Shown here piece after piece: positions 44,350 to 55,461 of a DNA stretch of 64,000 bases. Both the position numbers and the translations under genes were made by a program. The DNA comes from Knoellia sp. p5-6-4. GTDB taxonomy: Bacteria; Actinomycetota; Actinomycetes; Actinomycetales; Dermatophilaceae. The notes under the pieces are model-generated. The model was not told where the DNA came from, made no database searches, and saw nothing but the letters and a program-made list of their open reading frames with translations. Numbering within the stretch: position 1 is the first letter of the stretch; every line of letters begins with the position of its first letter. The stretch spans positions 740,437 to 804,436 of the forward strand of contig NZ_JARGZF010000001.1 in assembly GCF_029222705.1 (NCBI RefSeq), written 5' to 3'.

Positions 44350-45987
44350 TCAGCGCTTCTGGCGGACGATCTTCTCCTGCTCGACCTCGGTCTCGAGGTC
44401 GCCGGGCTCGGGCTCGTGGCCGAGCGGCAGGTTCTCCTCGCCGGACGCCTGGAACTGCTCCTTGAACGCCTTGACAGCGTCCTCGAGGCCGGACCGGGTG
44501 TCGTCCTCGAACTTCTTGGACTCACGGATCGCGCCCAGCAGGCCCGACTTCTCGCGGCGCAGGTAGTCGAGGAACTCGGTCTCGAAGCGGGCGACGTCCT
44601 CGACCGCGACGGAGTCGAGCTGCCCGGTGGTGCCGGCCCAGATCGAGACGACCTGCTCCTCGACGGGGTACGGGTTGGCCTGCTTCTGCTTGAGCAGCTC
44701 GACGAGGCGGGCACCCTTGGCGAGCTGGGCACGCGAGGCCGGGTCGAGGTCGGAGGCGAACATCGCGAAGGCCTCCATCGCGCGGAACTGCGCGAGGTCG
44801 AGCTTCAGGCGACCGGAGACCTCCTTCATGGCCTTGATCTGCGCGGCGCCACCGACACGGGAGACGGAGACACCCACGTCGATCGCGGGACGCACGTTGG
44901 CGTTGAAGAGGTCGGCCTGCAGGTAGATCTGGCCGTCGGTGATGGAGATGACGTTGGTCGGGATGTAGGCCGAGACGTCACCCGCCTTGGTCTCGATGAT
45001 CGGCAGACCGGTCATGGAGCCGGCGCCGAGGTCGTCGGAGAGCTTCGCGCAGCGCTCGAGGAGCCGGCTGTGCAGGTAGAAGACGTCACCGGGGTAGGCC
45101 TCGCGGCCCGGCGGGCGGCGCAGCAGCAGCGACACGGCGCGGTAGGCCTCGGCCTGCTTGGACAGGTCGTCGAACACGATGAGGACGTGCTTGCCCTGGT
45201 ACATCCAGTGCTGGCCGATGGCCGAGCCGGTGTAGGGCGCGAGGTACTTGAAGCCGGCCGCGTCGGACGCCGGGGCGGCGACGATGGTCGTGTACTCGAG
45301 TGCGCCGGCCTCCTCGAGGGCGCCGCGGACGGCCGCGATGGTCGAGCCCTTCTGGCCGATCGCGACGTAGATGCAGCGCACCTGCTGGGCCGGGTCGCCG
45401 GACTCCCAGTTCTGCTTCTGGTTGATGATCGTGTCGATCGCCACGGCGGACTTGCCGGTCTGGCGGTCGCCGATGATCAGCTGGCGCTGGCCGCGGCCGA
45501 TCGGGGTCATCGCGTCGACGGCCTTGAGGCCGGTCTGCAGCGGCTCGTGCACCGACTTGCGCTGGACCACCGAGGGGGCCTGCAGCTCCAGGGCGCGGCG
45601 CTGGTTGGTCGTGATCTCGCCGAGGCCGTCGATGGCCTGGCCGAGCGGGTTCACGACGCGACCGAGGAACTCGTCGCCGACGGGCACGGAGAGGACCTCT
45701 CCGGTGCGCTTGACCTCCTGGCCCTCCTCGATGCCGGAGAAGTCACCGAGGATGACGACACCGATCTCGTGGACGTCGAGGTTCAGCGCGAGGCCGAGGG
45801 TGCCGTCCTCGAACTGCAGCAGCTCGTTGGTCATGCACGAGGGCAGGCCCTCGACGTGGGCAATGCCGTCACCGGCATCGGTGACGCGGCCGACCTCTTC
45901 GCGGGAGGCCGTGCCGGGCTCGTAGGACTGGACGAACGAGTCCAGCGCGTCCCGGATCTCCTCCGGACGGATCGAAAGCTCCGTCAT
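44350..45987 (-). CDS. atpA: ATP synthase alpha subunit
   Basis: A 545-residue non-catalytic nucleotide-binding F1 subunit: Walker [16 protein letters not shown], and the conserved [10 protein letters not shown] and [18 protein letters not shown] highly charged C-terminal tail ([21 protein letters not shown]) extends beyond the usual end, a feature of actinobacterial alpha subunits that is thought to restrain ATP hydrolysis. Confidence 0.97.
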   Translation of the reverse strand: MTELSIRPEEIRDALDSFVQSYEPGTASREEVGRVTDAGDGIAHVEGLPSCMTNELLQFEDGTLGLALNLDVHEIGVVILGDFSGIEEGQEVKRTGEVLSVPVGDEFLGRVVNPLGQAIDGLGEITTNQRRALELQAPSVVQRKSVHEPLQTGLKAVDAMTPIGRGQRQLIIGDRQTGKSAVAIDTIINQKQNWESGDPAQQVRCIYVAIGQKGSTIAAVRGALEEAGALEYTTIVAAPASDAAGFKYLAPYTGSAIGQHWMYQGKHVLIVFDDLSKQAEAYRAVSLLLRRPPGREAYPGDVFYLHSRLLERCAKLSDDLGAGSMTGLPIIETKAGDVSAYIPTNVISITDGQIYLQADLFNANVRPAIDVGVSVSRVGGAAQIKAMKEVSGRLKLDLAQFRAMEAFAMFASDLDPASRAQLAKGARLVELLKQKQANPYPVEEQVVSIWAGTTGQLDSVAVEDVARFETEFLDYLRREKSGLLGAIRESKKFEDDTRSGLEDAVKAFKEQFQASGEENLPLGHEPEPGDLETEVEQEKIVRQKR

Positions 45988-46090
45988 CTGATCTCTTCTC
46001 CCTTTGGTGGTGCGCTGCCGGCTGTTGGTGGACCGGAAGTCACTGGTGTTGTCGAGTTGTCCGGCCTCGGGTGCCGGTGGCTGGTTCGGG

Positions 46091-47595
<1,505 letters not shown>

Positions 47596-47632
47596 CTAGT
47601 GCCTGGTGTTAGCTGGTGCCTTCTGACGTGGA

Positions 47633-47833
47633 TCAGATGAAGAAGAGCACCAGGCCGAAGATGGCGAGCGCCTCGGCGAGCGCGAAGCCGAGGATGGCGA
47701 TCGGCTGCAGGAGGTTACGAGCCTCGGGCTGGCGGGCCACACCGTTGATGTAGGCAGCGAAGATCAGACCCACGGCGATGGCCGGGCCGATGGTCGCAAG
47801 GCCGTAGCCGACGAGGGAGAGGTTGCCTTCCAC
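47633..47833 (-). CDS. atpE: ATP synthase c subunit
   Basis: The 66-residue proteolipid ring subunit: two hydrophobic helices joined by the polar loop RQPEARN. The proton-carrying acidic residue is the Glu in [12 protein letters not shown] (near residue 53). No Na+-binding Gln/Ser signature is seen, so H+ is the likely ion. Confidence 0.97.
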   Translation of the reverse strand: MEGNLSLVGYGLATIGPAIAVGLIFAAYINGVARQPEARNLLQPIAILGFALAEALAIFGLVLFFI

Positions 47834-47939
47834 GATGATTCCTCTTTCGTGTTTCAGTGATCCGCCGCGGCCGTGTGCCGCGGTCGAAGGTGAGTGCGTG
47901 TGTTCAGTTGTGGGTCAAACGGGGTGGTGCAGCCGTCGA

Positions 47940-48752
47940 TCAGTGGTCGTCGGCGAGGGCGCCGGCGATGTAGCTGGCCGACAGGAGCGTGAAGACGTAG
48001 GCCTGCAGGAACTGCACCAGGCCCTCGAACAGGGTCATGACCGCGGCCATGGCGAACGTGGGCACGCTCAGGAGCTTGAACAGCACGCCCTGGGTCAGGA
48101 AGTAGGCGCCGGCCGAGACGAACAGCACGATGAGCATGTGACCCGCGAACATGTTGCCGAAGAGTCGCAGCGCCAGCGTGAGCGGCCGGGTGATGAAGTA
48201 GGTGATGAGCTCGAGCACGAAGATGACCGGCTTGATCCACCCCGGGAGGCCGGCGGGCAGCATGTGGGCGAAGTAGCCGCCGAGGCCGTGCTTCTTGATG
48301 CCGATGGCGTGGTAGACGACGTAGACCACGAGCGTCAGCGCGATCGGGAAGCCGATCTTGCTCATCGTCGGGAACATGATCGGCGGCATGATGCCGAATA
48401 GGTTGTTCACCAGGATGAGCGAGAACAGCGTGAAGAGCAGCGGCACGAAGCGCAGGAACTCGCGCGAGCCGATCATGTCGCGGGCGATGCCGTTGCGGCT
48501 GAAGTTGTAGAAGCCCTCCAGGAGCCACTGGCCCTTGGACGGGACCACCGCGGCGCGCTTGGACAGCTGGACCATGACGACCGAGAGCAGGAGCACCGAG
48601 ACCAGGCCCCAGACGATCTGCTCGGTGACGACCAGGCCACCGACCTCGAAGAGGGGGGTCCAGAAGATGTCGGGGGTGGGAGTGTGGAACTCACCGTCAC
48701 CTTCTGCGGAAGCGAAGGTTGCGACGGGCGCAGCCAGCGCGTTCAGGCTCAC
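47940..48752 (-). CDS. atpB: ATP synthase a subunit
   Basis: A 270-residue membrane subunit with about six helices forming the proton half-channels. ALRLFGNMFAGHMLIVL holds the essential Arg in helix 4, and LLEGFYNFSRNGIARDMIG lies upstream. First of the classical F0 genes. Confidence 0.96.
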   Translation of the reverse strand: MSLNALAAPVATFASAEGDGEFHTPTPDIFWTPLFEVGGLVVTEQIVWGLVSVLLLSVVMVQLSKRAAVVPSKGQWLLEGFYNFSRNGIARDMIGSREFLRFVPLLFTLFSLILVNNLFGIMPPIMFPTMSKIGFPIALTLVVYVVYHAIGIKKHGLGGYFAHMLPAGLPGWIKPVIFVLELITYFITRPLTLALRLFGNMFAGHMLIVLFVSAGAYFLTQGVLFKLLSVPTFAMAAVMTLFEGLVQFLQAYVFTLLSASYIAGALADDH

Positions 48753-48819
48753 AGGTTCTCCTCGATCGTGGTGGTGGACATCGTGGCTCCAAGCTCGTCG
48801 CGAGCCGCCTCGGCAGATG

Positions 48820-49182
48820 TCATGACGTACCGTACCGGAGCCAGATCACGTACAGCGAAGCGGCCATCCCGCCGATGACGCCGAGCACGACGAAGACGCC
48901 GGTGCCCAGAAGGCGGTCGAGCAGGTAGCCCAGGCCGCCGAAAAGTGCGGGCCCGGTGATGAGGTACGCGAGCACCGTGGCACCGAGCGCGTCGGCCTTC
49001 GCCGTCTCGCTCGGGCCGTCGGTCTCGGTGCTCCAGCGGTGCGACTCGTCGGGCTTGCGCCGGGGGGTCACCTCCGAGCGCTGCGGGTGCTTCTCGGGCG
49101 GGGACTGCTGGCCAGGCTGCTGGTTCTCGTGCTGCTCCGGCTTCTGCGGCTGCTCCGGCGACGGGGTGCTCGGCTCGGTCAT
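48820..49182 (-). CDS. AtpZ/AtpI-like small membrane protein
   Basis: A 120-residue protein: a 65-residue hydrophilic N-terminus very rich in Pro, Gln and Glu, then two helices (ATVLAYLITGPALFGGLGYLLDRLLG and GVFVVLGVIGGMAASLYVIWLR). The two-helix part matches the AtpZ/AtpI group that helps F0 assembly. ATG overlaps the upstream gene by 4 bp and atpB follows, so it is part of the atp operon. Confidence 0.75.
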   Translation of the reverse strand: MTEPSTPSPEQPQKPEQHENQQPGQQSPPEKHPQRSEVTPRRKPDESHRWSTETDGPSETAKADALGATVLAYLITGPALFGGLGYLLDRLLGTGVFVVLGVIGGMAASLYVIWLRYGTS

Positions 49183-49613
49183 CGGGTCACCTCCCCCGCG
49201 TCGGGGAACATCACGTGGCGGGCCCGGGTGTACCCGAGGACGAGGCCGACCTGGGCCAGCACGGTCGTGACGACGGCACCGATCGCGAACGCGCGGCCGT
49301 CGAGCCACGCCGCGTCGCGCAGCGCCAGCACCACGGCGGCGAGCAGGATCAGCTGGCCGAGGTACACGACGAAGGCGCCGGCCATGGCGATGGAGGGGTG
49401 ACCCGCGACGATGGCGCCGATGCCGAGCAGGCCCACCACGAGGATGACCAGGGCCGTGGCGCCCCCCAGCAACGCCGCGACCAGCCCGTCACCGCCGCGA
49501 GCGGCTCCGAGGACCCCGGCCGTCAGCACCGCACCGGCCGATCCGCAGGCCACCGAGCCCAGCACCATGCCACGGAAGGGACTGCGTCCCTGGCGCGCGG
49601 GGTGCTGCGTCAT
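49179..49613 (-). CDS. AtpI-like four-helix membrane protein
   Basis: A 144-residue protein with four hydrophobic helices, in the place where ATP synthase protein I (ring-assembly helper) is usually encoded. First gene of the atp operon after the promoter at about 49700. Sequence similarity to AtpI is weak by eye, so the name rests mainly on position and topology. Confidence 0.65.
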   Translation of the reverse strand: MTQHPARQGRSPFRGMVLGSVACGSAGAVLTAGVLGAARGGDGLVAALLGGATALVILVVGLLGIGAIVAGHPSIAMAGAFVVYLGQLILLAAVVLALRDAAWLDGRAFAIGAVVTTVLAQVGLVLGYTRARHVMFPDAGEVTR

Positions 49614-49692
49614 GGTGGAGCCTGCCTGGATTCGTCGGGGCGGACGGCGAATTCGGGTGCACGGCGGCCGCCTGACGGTGGCCCGAGGTGCT

Positions 49693-49728
49693 TGTGAAAA
49701 CTATCACGAGCGTCGGGACGGCTCCTAA
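49693..49728 (-). promoter_or_regulatory. Likely atp operon promoter with CRP-like palindrome
   Basis: TGTGA-AAACTA-TCACG (49693-49708) matches 9 of 10 positions of the CRP/GlxR consensus TGTGA-N6-TCACA. On the minus strand TTAGGA (49723-49728) and GATAGT (49700-49705) are 17 bp apart and form a plausible -35/-10, so the palindrome covers the -10. Transcription would start about 80 nt before the AtpI-like gene. Confidence 0.5.
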
Positions 49729-49967
49729 TCCGTGCGCTCCCGCTGCTGCTCGTCGCGCAGCTCACGTCCCGCTTCGAGCGCTCCCTTGCGTGCTCCCTGC
49801 CGGATCGACTGGAGGATGAACACGACCACGGCGATCACCACGCCCTGCAGGAGGGCTCCCGTGAGGGTGTCCGGTCCACGCTCCCCCGGGACGGCCCAGC
49901 CGATCACCGGGATGGCGAACCCGACGGCCACGGCGACGACGGCGCGCTGCGCAGTACTCAGTCCCAT
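49725..49967 (-). CDS. Small two-helix membrane protein
   Basis: An 80-residue hypothetical protein: two hydrophobic segments (AVVAVAVGFAIPVIGWAV and GALLQGVVIAVVVFILQSI) and a charged C-terminus (RELRDEQQRERTD). I do not recognise it. It reads toward the atp operon and its end overlaps the proposed atp promoter. No clear ribosome site. Confidence 0.55.
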   Translation of the reverse strand: MGLSTAQRAVVAVAVGFAIPVIGWAVPGERGPDTLTGALLQGVVIAVVVFILQSIRQGARKGALEAGRELRDEQQRERTD

Positions 49968-50111
49968 GCGGGGAGTGAACCGGATATCGGCTCCTCGCGC
50001 CCGCCGAGACGGCTCACACGACTGCGGCGCCCCACCAGGCGGGGCACCGGTCAGTCGCAGCACTCGTATGCCGCGTGCTCGCCGAGAGTGCGTGCGCCGG
50101 GTGCGCAGCTG

Positions 50112-50741
50112 TCAGGCGCGGTTCGCGGCGAGCAGGCGACGCAAGGTGCCGAAGACGCCGAGCGCGGCGAACACGCCGAACATGGCCATGTCGGTGCCGT
50201 AGGTGCCCAGCACCTCGGGGGCGAACAGGTTGCCCATGACGAAGCTCGTCGCGCTCGGCCAGCCCAGCTCGGCGCCCTCGGGCGTGTTGTAGAAGTGCAC
50301 CATGTCGGAGATGACGACCGCGAGGAACGAGGCCACGACACCCGCCACGATCACCACGATGAGCGGCACGAGCCCGACGCGCGGCACCGAGCCGGCGCCG
50401 CGGGTGTAGAGCCAGGCGGCCCCTGCCGCGATGGCGAAGCTGGTGATCGAGGCGATGAAGCCGAGCTGCCAGATGAGCACGGCGGCGGCGACACCGAGCG
50501 GGATGGCGGCCAGCGAGAAGAGCAGCCCGCGGCCGACGTTCTCGACGACCGGCACGGAGACACCGGCGCGCAGGGCGGCGGCCGACTCGGTGGCCGCGGC
50601 GGCCGCCTCCGCGCTCGGGACCGGCGCAGCGGACTGCAGCGGCGCCCCACGCAGCGGCACGTCGCCGGCGGAGCCGTTGGCGAACGGCACGCTGCCGGGT
50701 GCGGTGGTGGGCTCGTCGCCCGACGGGTGCGTGTAGGTCAC
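50112..50741 (-). CDS. Hypothetical four-helix membrane protein
   Basis: A 209-residue protein. The first 60 residues are hydrophilic and Ala/Pro/Ser-rich; four hydrophobic helices follow (LLFSLAAIPLGVAAAVLIW, SFAIAAGAAWLYT, GLVPLIVVIVAGVVASFLAVV, MAMFGVFAALGVFGTL). No family is recognised. GTG start in frame with VTYTHPSGDEP. It diverges from the acetyltransferase gene. Confidence 0.65.
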   Translation of the reverse strand: MTYTHPSGDEPTTAPGSVPFANGSAGDVPLRGAPLQSAAPVPSAEAAAAATESAAALRAGVSVPVVENVGRGLLFSLAAIPLGVAAAVLIWQLGFIASITSFAIAAGAAWLYTRGAGSVPRVGLVPLIVVIVAGVVASFLAVVISDMVHFYNTPEGAELGWPSATSFVMGNLFAPEVLGTYGTDMAMFGVFAALGVFGTLRRLLAANRA

Positions 50742-50846
50742 AGCGGGTCTCCCCCTCGTTCCGGGGCCGGCGGGTCTCGTCGGCGGGCCGACCGTAGGGG
50801 AACACGTCACCCGATGTGGGTGGAATGCGGCAGATATCCTCCGTTC

Positions 50847-51473
50847 GTGCCAGCCACCGCCCCCACCGGACAGCCGCTCCTCGGCCGCTTCGTGCGCCTC
50901 GACCCGGTGCAGCCAGCAGACGCCGAGGGCCTGCACGAGGTCCTGGCCGACCCGGTCGTCTACACGCAGGGCTTCATCATGAGGCCGCCCCCGGCCGACC
51001 TCGTCGAGACGCAGCGGCGGGTGGCGGCAGACGTGGCCGCGCGCGAAACCGGACGCACGGCATACACGGTGCGCCTGGTCGGGGACGGCCCCCTCGGCGA
51101 GGCGGGCACGGTGGTGGGCACCTCCTCGCTCGGCGACCTCGACCTCGTCAACGAGCGGGTGCACCTCGGCTGGACGATGTACGGGTCGCGGTGGTGGGGC
51201 ACGCCGGTCAACCCCGAGACCAAGCTGCTGCTGCTCGCGCACGCATTCGAGGACTGCGGGTTCGGGCGCGTGAAGATCCAGACCGACGCGGTGAACCAGC
51301 GCTCGCAGGCCGCCATCGCCAGGCTCGGCGCCACCCGCGAGGGCGTGCTGCGACGGCACACGCGCCGCGCCGACGGCACGTTCCGCGACACGGTCGTGTT
51401 CAGCATCCTGCGCGACGAGTGGCCCCTGGTGCGCTCTCGCCTCGAGGAGCGGCTGGCGACCGGCGTCAGCTGA
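50847..51473 (+). CDS. GNAT-family N-acetyltransferase (RimJ/RimL type)
   Basis: A 208-residue GNAT protein: HLGWTMYGSRWWGTPVN leads into the acetyl-CoA site, and VNQRSQAAIARLGATREGVLRRH is the Asn-x-x-S-x-x-(A/V)-x-x-x-LG(A/F) motif of ribosomal-protein or small-molecule acetyltransferases. Substrate unknown. GTG start. Its last 8 bp overlap the convergent wecA-like gene. Confidence 0.82.
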   Translation: MPATAPTGQPLLGRFVRLDPVQPADAEGLHEVLADPVVYTQGFIMRPPPADLVETQRRVAADVAARETGRTAYTVRLVGDGPLGEAGTVVGTSSLGDLDLVNERVHLGWTMYGSRWWGTPVNPETKLLLLAHAFEDCGFGRVKIQTDAVNQRSQAAIARLGATREGVLRRHTRRADGTFRDTVVFSILRDEWPLVRSRLEERLATGVS

Positions 51474-52584
51474 GCACGTGCGGCTTGTGGCGGGGCGTCG
51501 ACCACCGCGGCAGCCAGACGGTCAGCACCACGGCCACCACGATCGCGCACAGCACCCCCGCGGCTGCGATGCGCGCGTCGTCGATGAAGACGAAGCTCAC
51601 CGAGCCGAGCGCCGCCACGGCCGCCCAGAGCCACAGGAGCAGCACGGCACGCCGGTGGCCGTGCCCGATCTGCAGCATCCGGTGGTGCAGGTGCAGGGCG
51701 TCCGGCTGCCACGGCCGCTGGCCGGCCCGGGTGCGCCTCACCACGGCCAGCATCACGTCGACCAGCGGCAGCAGGATGATCGCGAACGGCAGCACCAGCG
51801 GCAGCAGCGTCGCTGCGACGTCGTTGGTGCTGACGTCGGTGGGTGTCACGCTGCCCGTCGTGGAGATCGTGGCCGCGGCGAGCAGCAGGCCGAGCAGCAG
51901 CGCCCCGGAGTCACCCATGAAGAGGCGCGCGGGGTAGAAGTTGTGCGGGAGGAAGCCCAGGCAGCAGCCGATGAGCGCGGCTGAGATGAACGTCGCCGAC
52001 GAGAACACGTTGGGCGGGTCGTAGCTGCGCGAGATGAGGTAGCTGTAGACGAAGAACGACGTCGCCGCGATCCCCACCACCCCGGCCGCGAGGCCGTCGA
52101 GGCCGTCGATGAAGTTCACCGCGTTGGTCGACACGATGACGGTGAGCACGGTCAGCCCCACCATGATCGGGGCCGGCAGCACGGTCACCCCGCCGAGCGG
52201 CAGCGAGAACAGCTGCACGCCCTGGAACGCCATGAACCCCGCGGCGATGATCTGGCCACCGAGCTTGGTGAGCCAGTCGAGCTCGCGGATGTCGTCGATG
52301 GCGCCGACGAGGCAGACCAGCGCGGCCCCCCACAGCACGCCCTTGAGCTCGGGGCCGGCCTCGAACACCTGGCCGAGCCGCGGCAGGTGGCTCGCGGCGA
52401 GCATCGAGGCTGCGAACCCGAGGAAGATCGCCACCCCGCCCAGGCGCGGGATGGGCACGCTGTGCACGTCCCGGTCCCGCACGGGCGTGAACGCCCCGGT
52501 CTTGACCGCGATGGCGCGCAGCAGCGGTGTCGCGGCGTAGGTGATCACCGCGGCCACCATCAGGACGAGGAGGTACTCCCTCAA
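51466..52584 (-). CDS. Undecaprenyl-phosphate GlcNAc-1-phosphate transferase-like (WecA/MraY family)
   Basis: A 372-residue membrane transferase with about ten helices. Motifs: GAIDDIRELDW (Mg-binding Asp pair), NAVNFIDGLDGLAAG, FMGDSGALLLG and the C-terminal HLHHRM loop that marks WecA/TagO rather than MraY. It starts wall-polymer or arabinogalactan-type glycan synthesis by moving GlcNAc-1-P to undecaprenyl-P. TTG start, chosen because the first helix follows immediately. The place between tsaC/glyA and atp genes is usual in actinobacteria. Confidence 0.88.
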   Translation of the reverse strand: MREYLLVLMVAAVITYAATPLLRAIAVKTGAFTPVRDRDVHSVPIPRLGGVAIFLGFAASMLAASHLPRLGQVFEAGPELKGVLWGAALVCLVGAIDDIRELDWLTKLGGQIIAAGFMAFQGVQLFSLPLGGVTVLPAPIMVGLTVLTVIVSTNAVNFIDGLDGLAAGVVGIAATSFFVYSYLISRSYDPPNVFSSATFISAALIGCCLGFLPHNFYPARLFMGDSGALLLGLLLAAATISTTGSVTPTDVSTNDVAATLLPLVLPFAIILLPLVDVMLAVVRRTRAGQRPWQPDALHLHHRMLQIGHGHRRAVLLLWLWAAVAALGSVSFVFIDDARIAAAGVLCAIVVAVVLTVWLPRWSTPRHKPHVLS

Positions 52585-52615
52585 CTACGGCGCGCCTTTG
52601 CGTCGGTGGGCGGGG

Positions 52616-53902
52616 TCAGCGGGGGTATGCCGGGAAGCGCGTCACGAGCTCGCCCACCCTGGCGCGGACCTCCTTGGAGACCGCGTGGTCGGGGTCGGCG
52701 TCGCCCTTGGTGACGGCGGTCGCGATGAGCTCGCCGATGACCTTCATCTCCTCGGTGCCCATCCCCTGGGTGGTGACGCAGGGGGTGCCGACACGGATAC
52801 CGGAGGCGATGTTGGGCTTCTGCGGGTCGAACGGGATCGCGTTCTTGTTGAGCACGATGCCGGCCGCGTCGGAGCGCTCCTCGGCCTCCTTGCCGGTGAC
52901 GCCGACGCCCTGCAGGTCGTGCAGGCTCAGGTGGGTGTCGGTGCCTCCGGTGGTCGGGCGGATGCCGTTCTCCCCCAGCGTCGTGGCGAGCTGTCGCGCG
53001 TTGGCGATGACCTGCTTGGCGTAGGTCTGGTACTCCGGGGTCGCACACTCCTTGAAGTTGACCGCCTTCGCCGCGATGGTGTGCATGAGCGGGCCGCCCT
53101 GCATCATCGGGAAGACCGCCTTGTCGATCTTGGCCGCGTGCTCCTCCTTGCACACGATCGCGCCGCCGCGGGGTCCGCGGAGCACCTTGTGGGTCGTGAA
53201 CGACACGACGTCGGCCCACGGCACCGGGCTCGGGATGGCCTTGCCGGCGACGAGGCCGATGAAGTGCGCGGCGTCCACCCAGAAGATGGCCCCGACCTCG
53301 TCGGCGAGGTTGCGGAAGAACTCGAAGTCGATCAGGCGCGGGATGGCGGAACCGCCGGCCAGGATGACCTTGGGCCGGTGCTCGCGGGCGAGCGAGGCGA
53401 CCTGGTCGTAGTCGATGTCCTCGGTCTCCTTGTCGACGCCGTAGTGCACGGCGTTGAACCACTTGCCGGAGAAGGAGACCTTCGTGCCGTGGGTCAGGTG
53501 TCCGCCGTGCGGCAGCGACATGGCGAGGAGGGTTTCGCCGGGCTGCAGGAACGCGCCGTAGACGGCCTGGTTGGCGCTGGCGCCAGAGTGGGCCTGCACG
53601 TTGGCGTGGTCGGCGTCGAAGAGCGCCTTGCAGCGGTCGATGGCGATCTGCTCGGCCTTGTCGACCTCGGAGCAGCCGCCGTAGTAGCGCCGGCCGGGGT
53701 AGCCCTCGGCGTACTTGTTCGACAGCGTGGAGCCGAGGGCGGTCAGCACCTGCGGCGAGCAGAGGTTCTCGCTGGCGATGAGCTGCAGGCCGCCGCGGAT
53801 GCGGTCGAGCTCGGAGAGCAGCACCCCCGCGATGTCGGGGTCGAAGGACTGCAGGGCCCCGAAGTCGGAGCCGTAGAAGGTGTCGTCGCTCGGTGAGGTC
53901 AT
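52616..53902 (-). CDS. glyA: Serine hydroxymethyltransferase
   Basis: A 428-residue PLP enzyme that makes glycine and methylene-THF from serine. SENLCSPQVL, the folate region YAEGYPGRRYYGG and the Schiff-base Lys in SFTTHKVLRGPRGG are present. ATG overlaps the tsaC stop by 4 bp, so the two genes are coupled. Confidence 0.96.
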   Translation of the reverse strand: MTSPSDDTFYGSDFGALQSFDPDIAGVLLSELDRIRGGLQLIASENLCSPQVLTALGSTLSNKYAEGYPGRRYYGGCSEVDKAEQIAIDRCKALFDADHANVQAHSGASANQAVYGAFLQPGETLLAMSLPHGGHLTHGTKVSFSGKWFNAVHYGVDKETEDIDYDQVASLAREHRPKVILAGGSAIPRLIDFEFFRNLADEVGAIFWVDAAHFIGLVAGKAIPSPVPWADVVSFTTHKVLRGPRGGAIVCKEEHAAKIDKAVFPMMQGGPLMHTIAAKAVNFKECATPEYQTYAKQVIANARQLATTLGENGIRPTTGGTDTHLSLHDLQGVGVTGKEAEERSDAAGIVLNKNAIPFDPQKPNIASGIRVGTPCVTTQGMGTEEMKVIGELIATAVTKGDADPDHAVSKEVRARVGELVTRFPAYPR

Positions 53903-54675
53903 GACTGCTGCTCTCCTGCCGGTGGGGTCGAGTCCGCAGGCAACTGTATGCCGTCGGGCTGGGGGTCCTCGTCGGCGTCCGTTCCGTCGTCGGCGCCGGT
54001 GGTGTAGGTGGGGCGCGGCGGCTCCTCGGCCTCCGCCGGGAAGTGCGCCGCGAGCACCTCCTGGAGCTGCTCCTCGCTGAGGGCACCCACCCGCAGGACC
54101 TCCGGGTGCTCGCCCGTGCAGTCCACGATGGTCGAGGGGGTGTTGTCGGCGCGGGGACCGCCGTCGAGGTAGACCTTGACCGCGGCGCCGAGCTGCGCGG
54201 CGGCGTCGGTGATCGTCGTGGCCGGGGGCTGGCCGGTGAGGTTGGCGCTCGTGACGGCCATCGGCCCCACCTCGGCGAGCACCTCGAGCGCGATGTCGTC
54301 CTGCGGCATCCGCAGGGCAACCGTGCCGTTGGTCTCGCCGAGGTCCCACATGAGCGAGCTCTGCGCCTTGAACACCAGGGTGAGCGGGCCGGGCCAGAAC
54401 GCCTTGATGAGGTCGCGTGCCCACGGCGGCACGTCGGTGGCGAGCCCGTCCACGGTGCGGACGTTGGGCACCAGCACCGGCGGCGGCATGTCCCTCCCCC
54501 GGCCCTTGGCGGCGAGGACGGCGGCGACGGCCTCCTCGGAGAACGCGTCGGCGCCGATGCCGTAGACGGTGTCGGTGGGGATGACGACGACCTCGCCGCC
54601 GCGCACCGCCTCGACGGCCCTGGCCACGCCCTCGGCGCGGCCGGACTCGGTGCTGCAGTCGTAGACCGGGCTCAT
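53899..54675 (-). CDS. tsaC: L-threonylcarbamoyladenylate synthase
   Basis: A 258-residue Sua5/YrdC/YwlC enzyme that starts t6A synthesis on ANN-decoding tRNAs. PTDTVYGIGADAF, KGRGRDMPPPVLV and MAVTSANLTGQPPAT are family motifs. A 50-residue acidic, Pro-rich C-terminal tail (EEPPRPTYTTGADDGTDADE) lies beyond the fold. TAGGCT at 54683-54688 ends 7 nt before the ATG (leaderless). In many actinobacteria prmC sits directly upstream; here it does not. Confidence 0.93.
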   Translation of the reverse strand: MSPVYDCSTESGRAEGVARAVEAVRGGEVVVIPTDTVYGIGADAFSEEAVAAVLAAKGRGRDMPPPVLVPNVRTVDGLATDVPPWARDLIKAFWPGPLTLVFKAQSSLMWDLGETNGTVALRMPQDDIALEVLAEVGPMAVTSANLTGQPPATTITDAAAQLGAAVKVYLDGGPRADNTPSTIVDCTGEHPEVLRVGALSEEQLQEVLAAHFPAEAEEPPRPTYTTGADDGTDADEDPQPDGIQLPADSTPPAGEQQS

Positions 54676-54720
54676 GCGTCCCAGCCTATTGCGACCGGCC
54701 GGCGCGGCCCGCGACGGGCG

Positions 54721-55398
54721 TCAGCGGACGATCTTGAAGTTGAACGAGCCGGTGCCCAGCACCTGCCTGAGCCGCAGCCACACCGGCATCATCATCTCGG
54801 TGCCGCGAGCGGTGGTGATGTCGCCGAGGTCGATGACGTCGGTGTGCCCGAAGCTCTCGAGCAGGTCGGCCACGGCGGCCTTGGCGCCGGCGTCGTTGCC
54901 CGACATGAAGACCGTGGTCTCCTCGCCCAGCACCTGGGGGTTGACCATGAGGTGCGCAGTCAGGGTGTTGAGCGTCTTGACGACCAACGCCCGCGGGTGG
55001 GCGCGCTGGATCTGCTCGCCCAGCGAGTCGGTGTCCTTGACGAACAGGGTGGGCGGGACGCCCTGCGAGAGGTCGAGCGGGTCGGAGATGTCCATGAGCA
55101 CCTTGCCGGCGAGGTTGTCGGCGCCGGCGAGGTCGAGCACGGCCAGGGAGGCGCCGCCGTTGGTGGCGTTGACCACGAGCTCACCGTGGGCCGCGGCGCG
55201 GGCGAACGGCTCGAGTCCCACCTGCGGGTGGTCGGCCGACCACGCCGAGAAGGGCGGGTCCTCCGGGCCGCGGCCCCCACCGCGCCCCATGGTCTCCTCG
55301 GGGTCCCGGGTGCCGATGCGCACGTCGTGGCCGAGCCGGGCCAGCGCGGCGGCGAGGTGCTTGCCGACCGTCCCGGTCCCGAGCACAGCGATCTTCAT
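54721..55398 (-). CDS. NADPH:F420 oxidoreductase-like protein, copy 1
   Basis: A 225-residue Rossmann protein of the NpdG type: MKIAVLGTGTVGKHLAAALA, with GTRDP as the NADP-phosphate loop. The C-terminal half has HTDVIDLGDITTARGTEMM (core DLGDITTARGTE), also found in copy 2. It may move hydride between NADPH and F420, or act on another substrate. Last gene of the module read from 57903. Confidence 0.8.
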   Translation of the reverse strand: MKIAVLGTGTVGKHLAAALARLGHDVRIGTRDPEETMGRGGGRGPEDPPFSAWSADHPQVGLEPFARAAAHGELVVNATNGGASLAVLDLAGADNLAGKVLMDISDPLDLSQGVPPTLFVKDTDSLGEQIQRAHPRALVVKTLNTLTAHLMVNPQVLGEETTVFMSGNDAGAKAAVADLLESFGHTDVIDLGDITTARGTEMMMPVWLRLRQVLGTGSFNFKIVR

Positions 55399-55461
55399 GG
55401 CGCTCCTCCGTCCGACGTCGACCTGCGCCCCCATGCTGGCACCCTGCCTGCTCCGGGAAGG

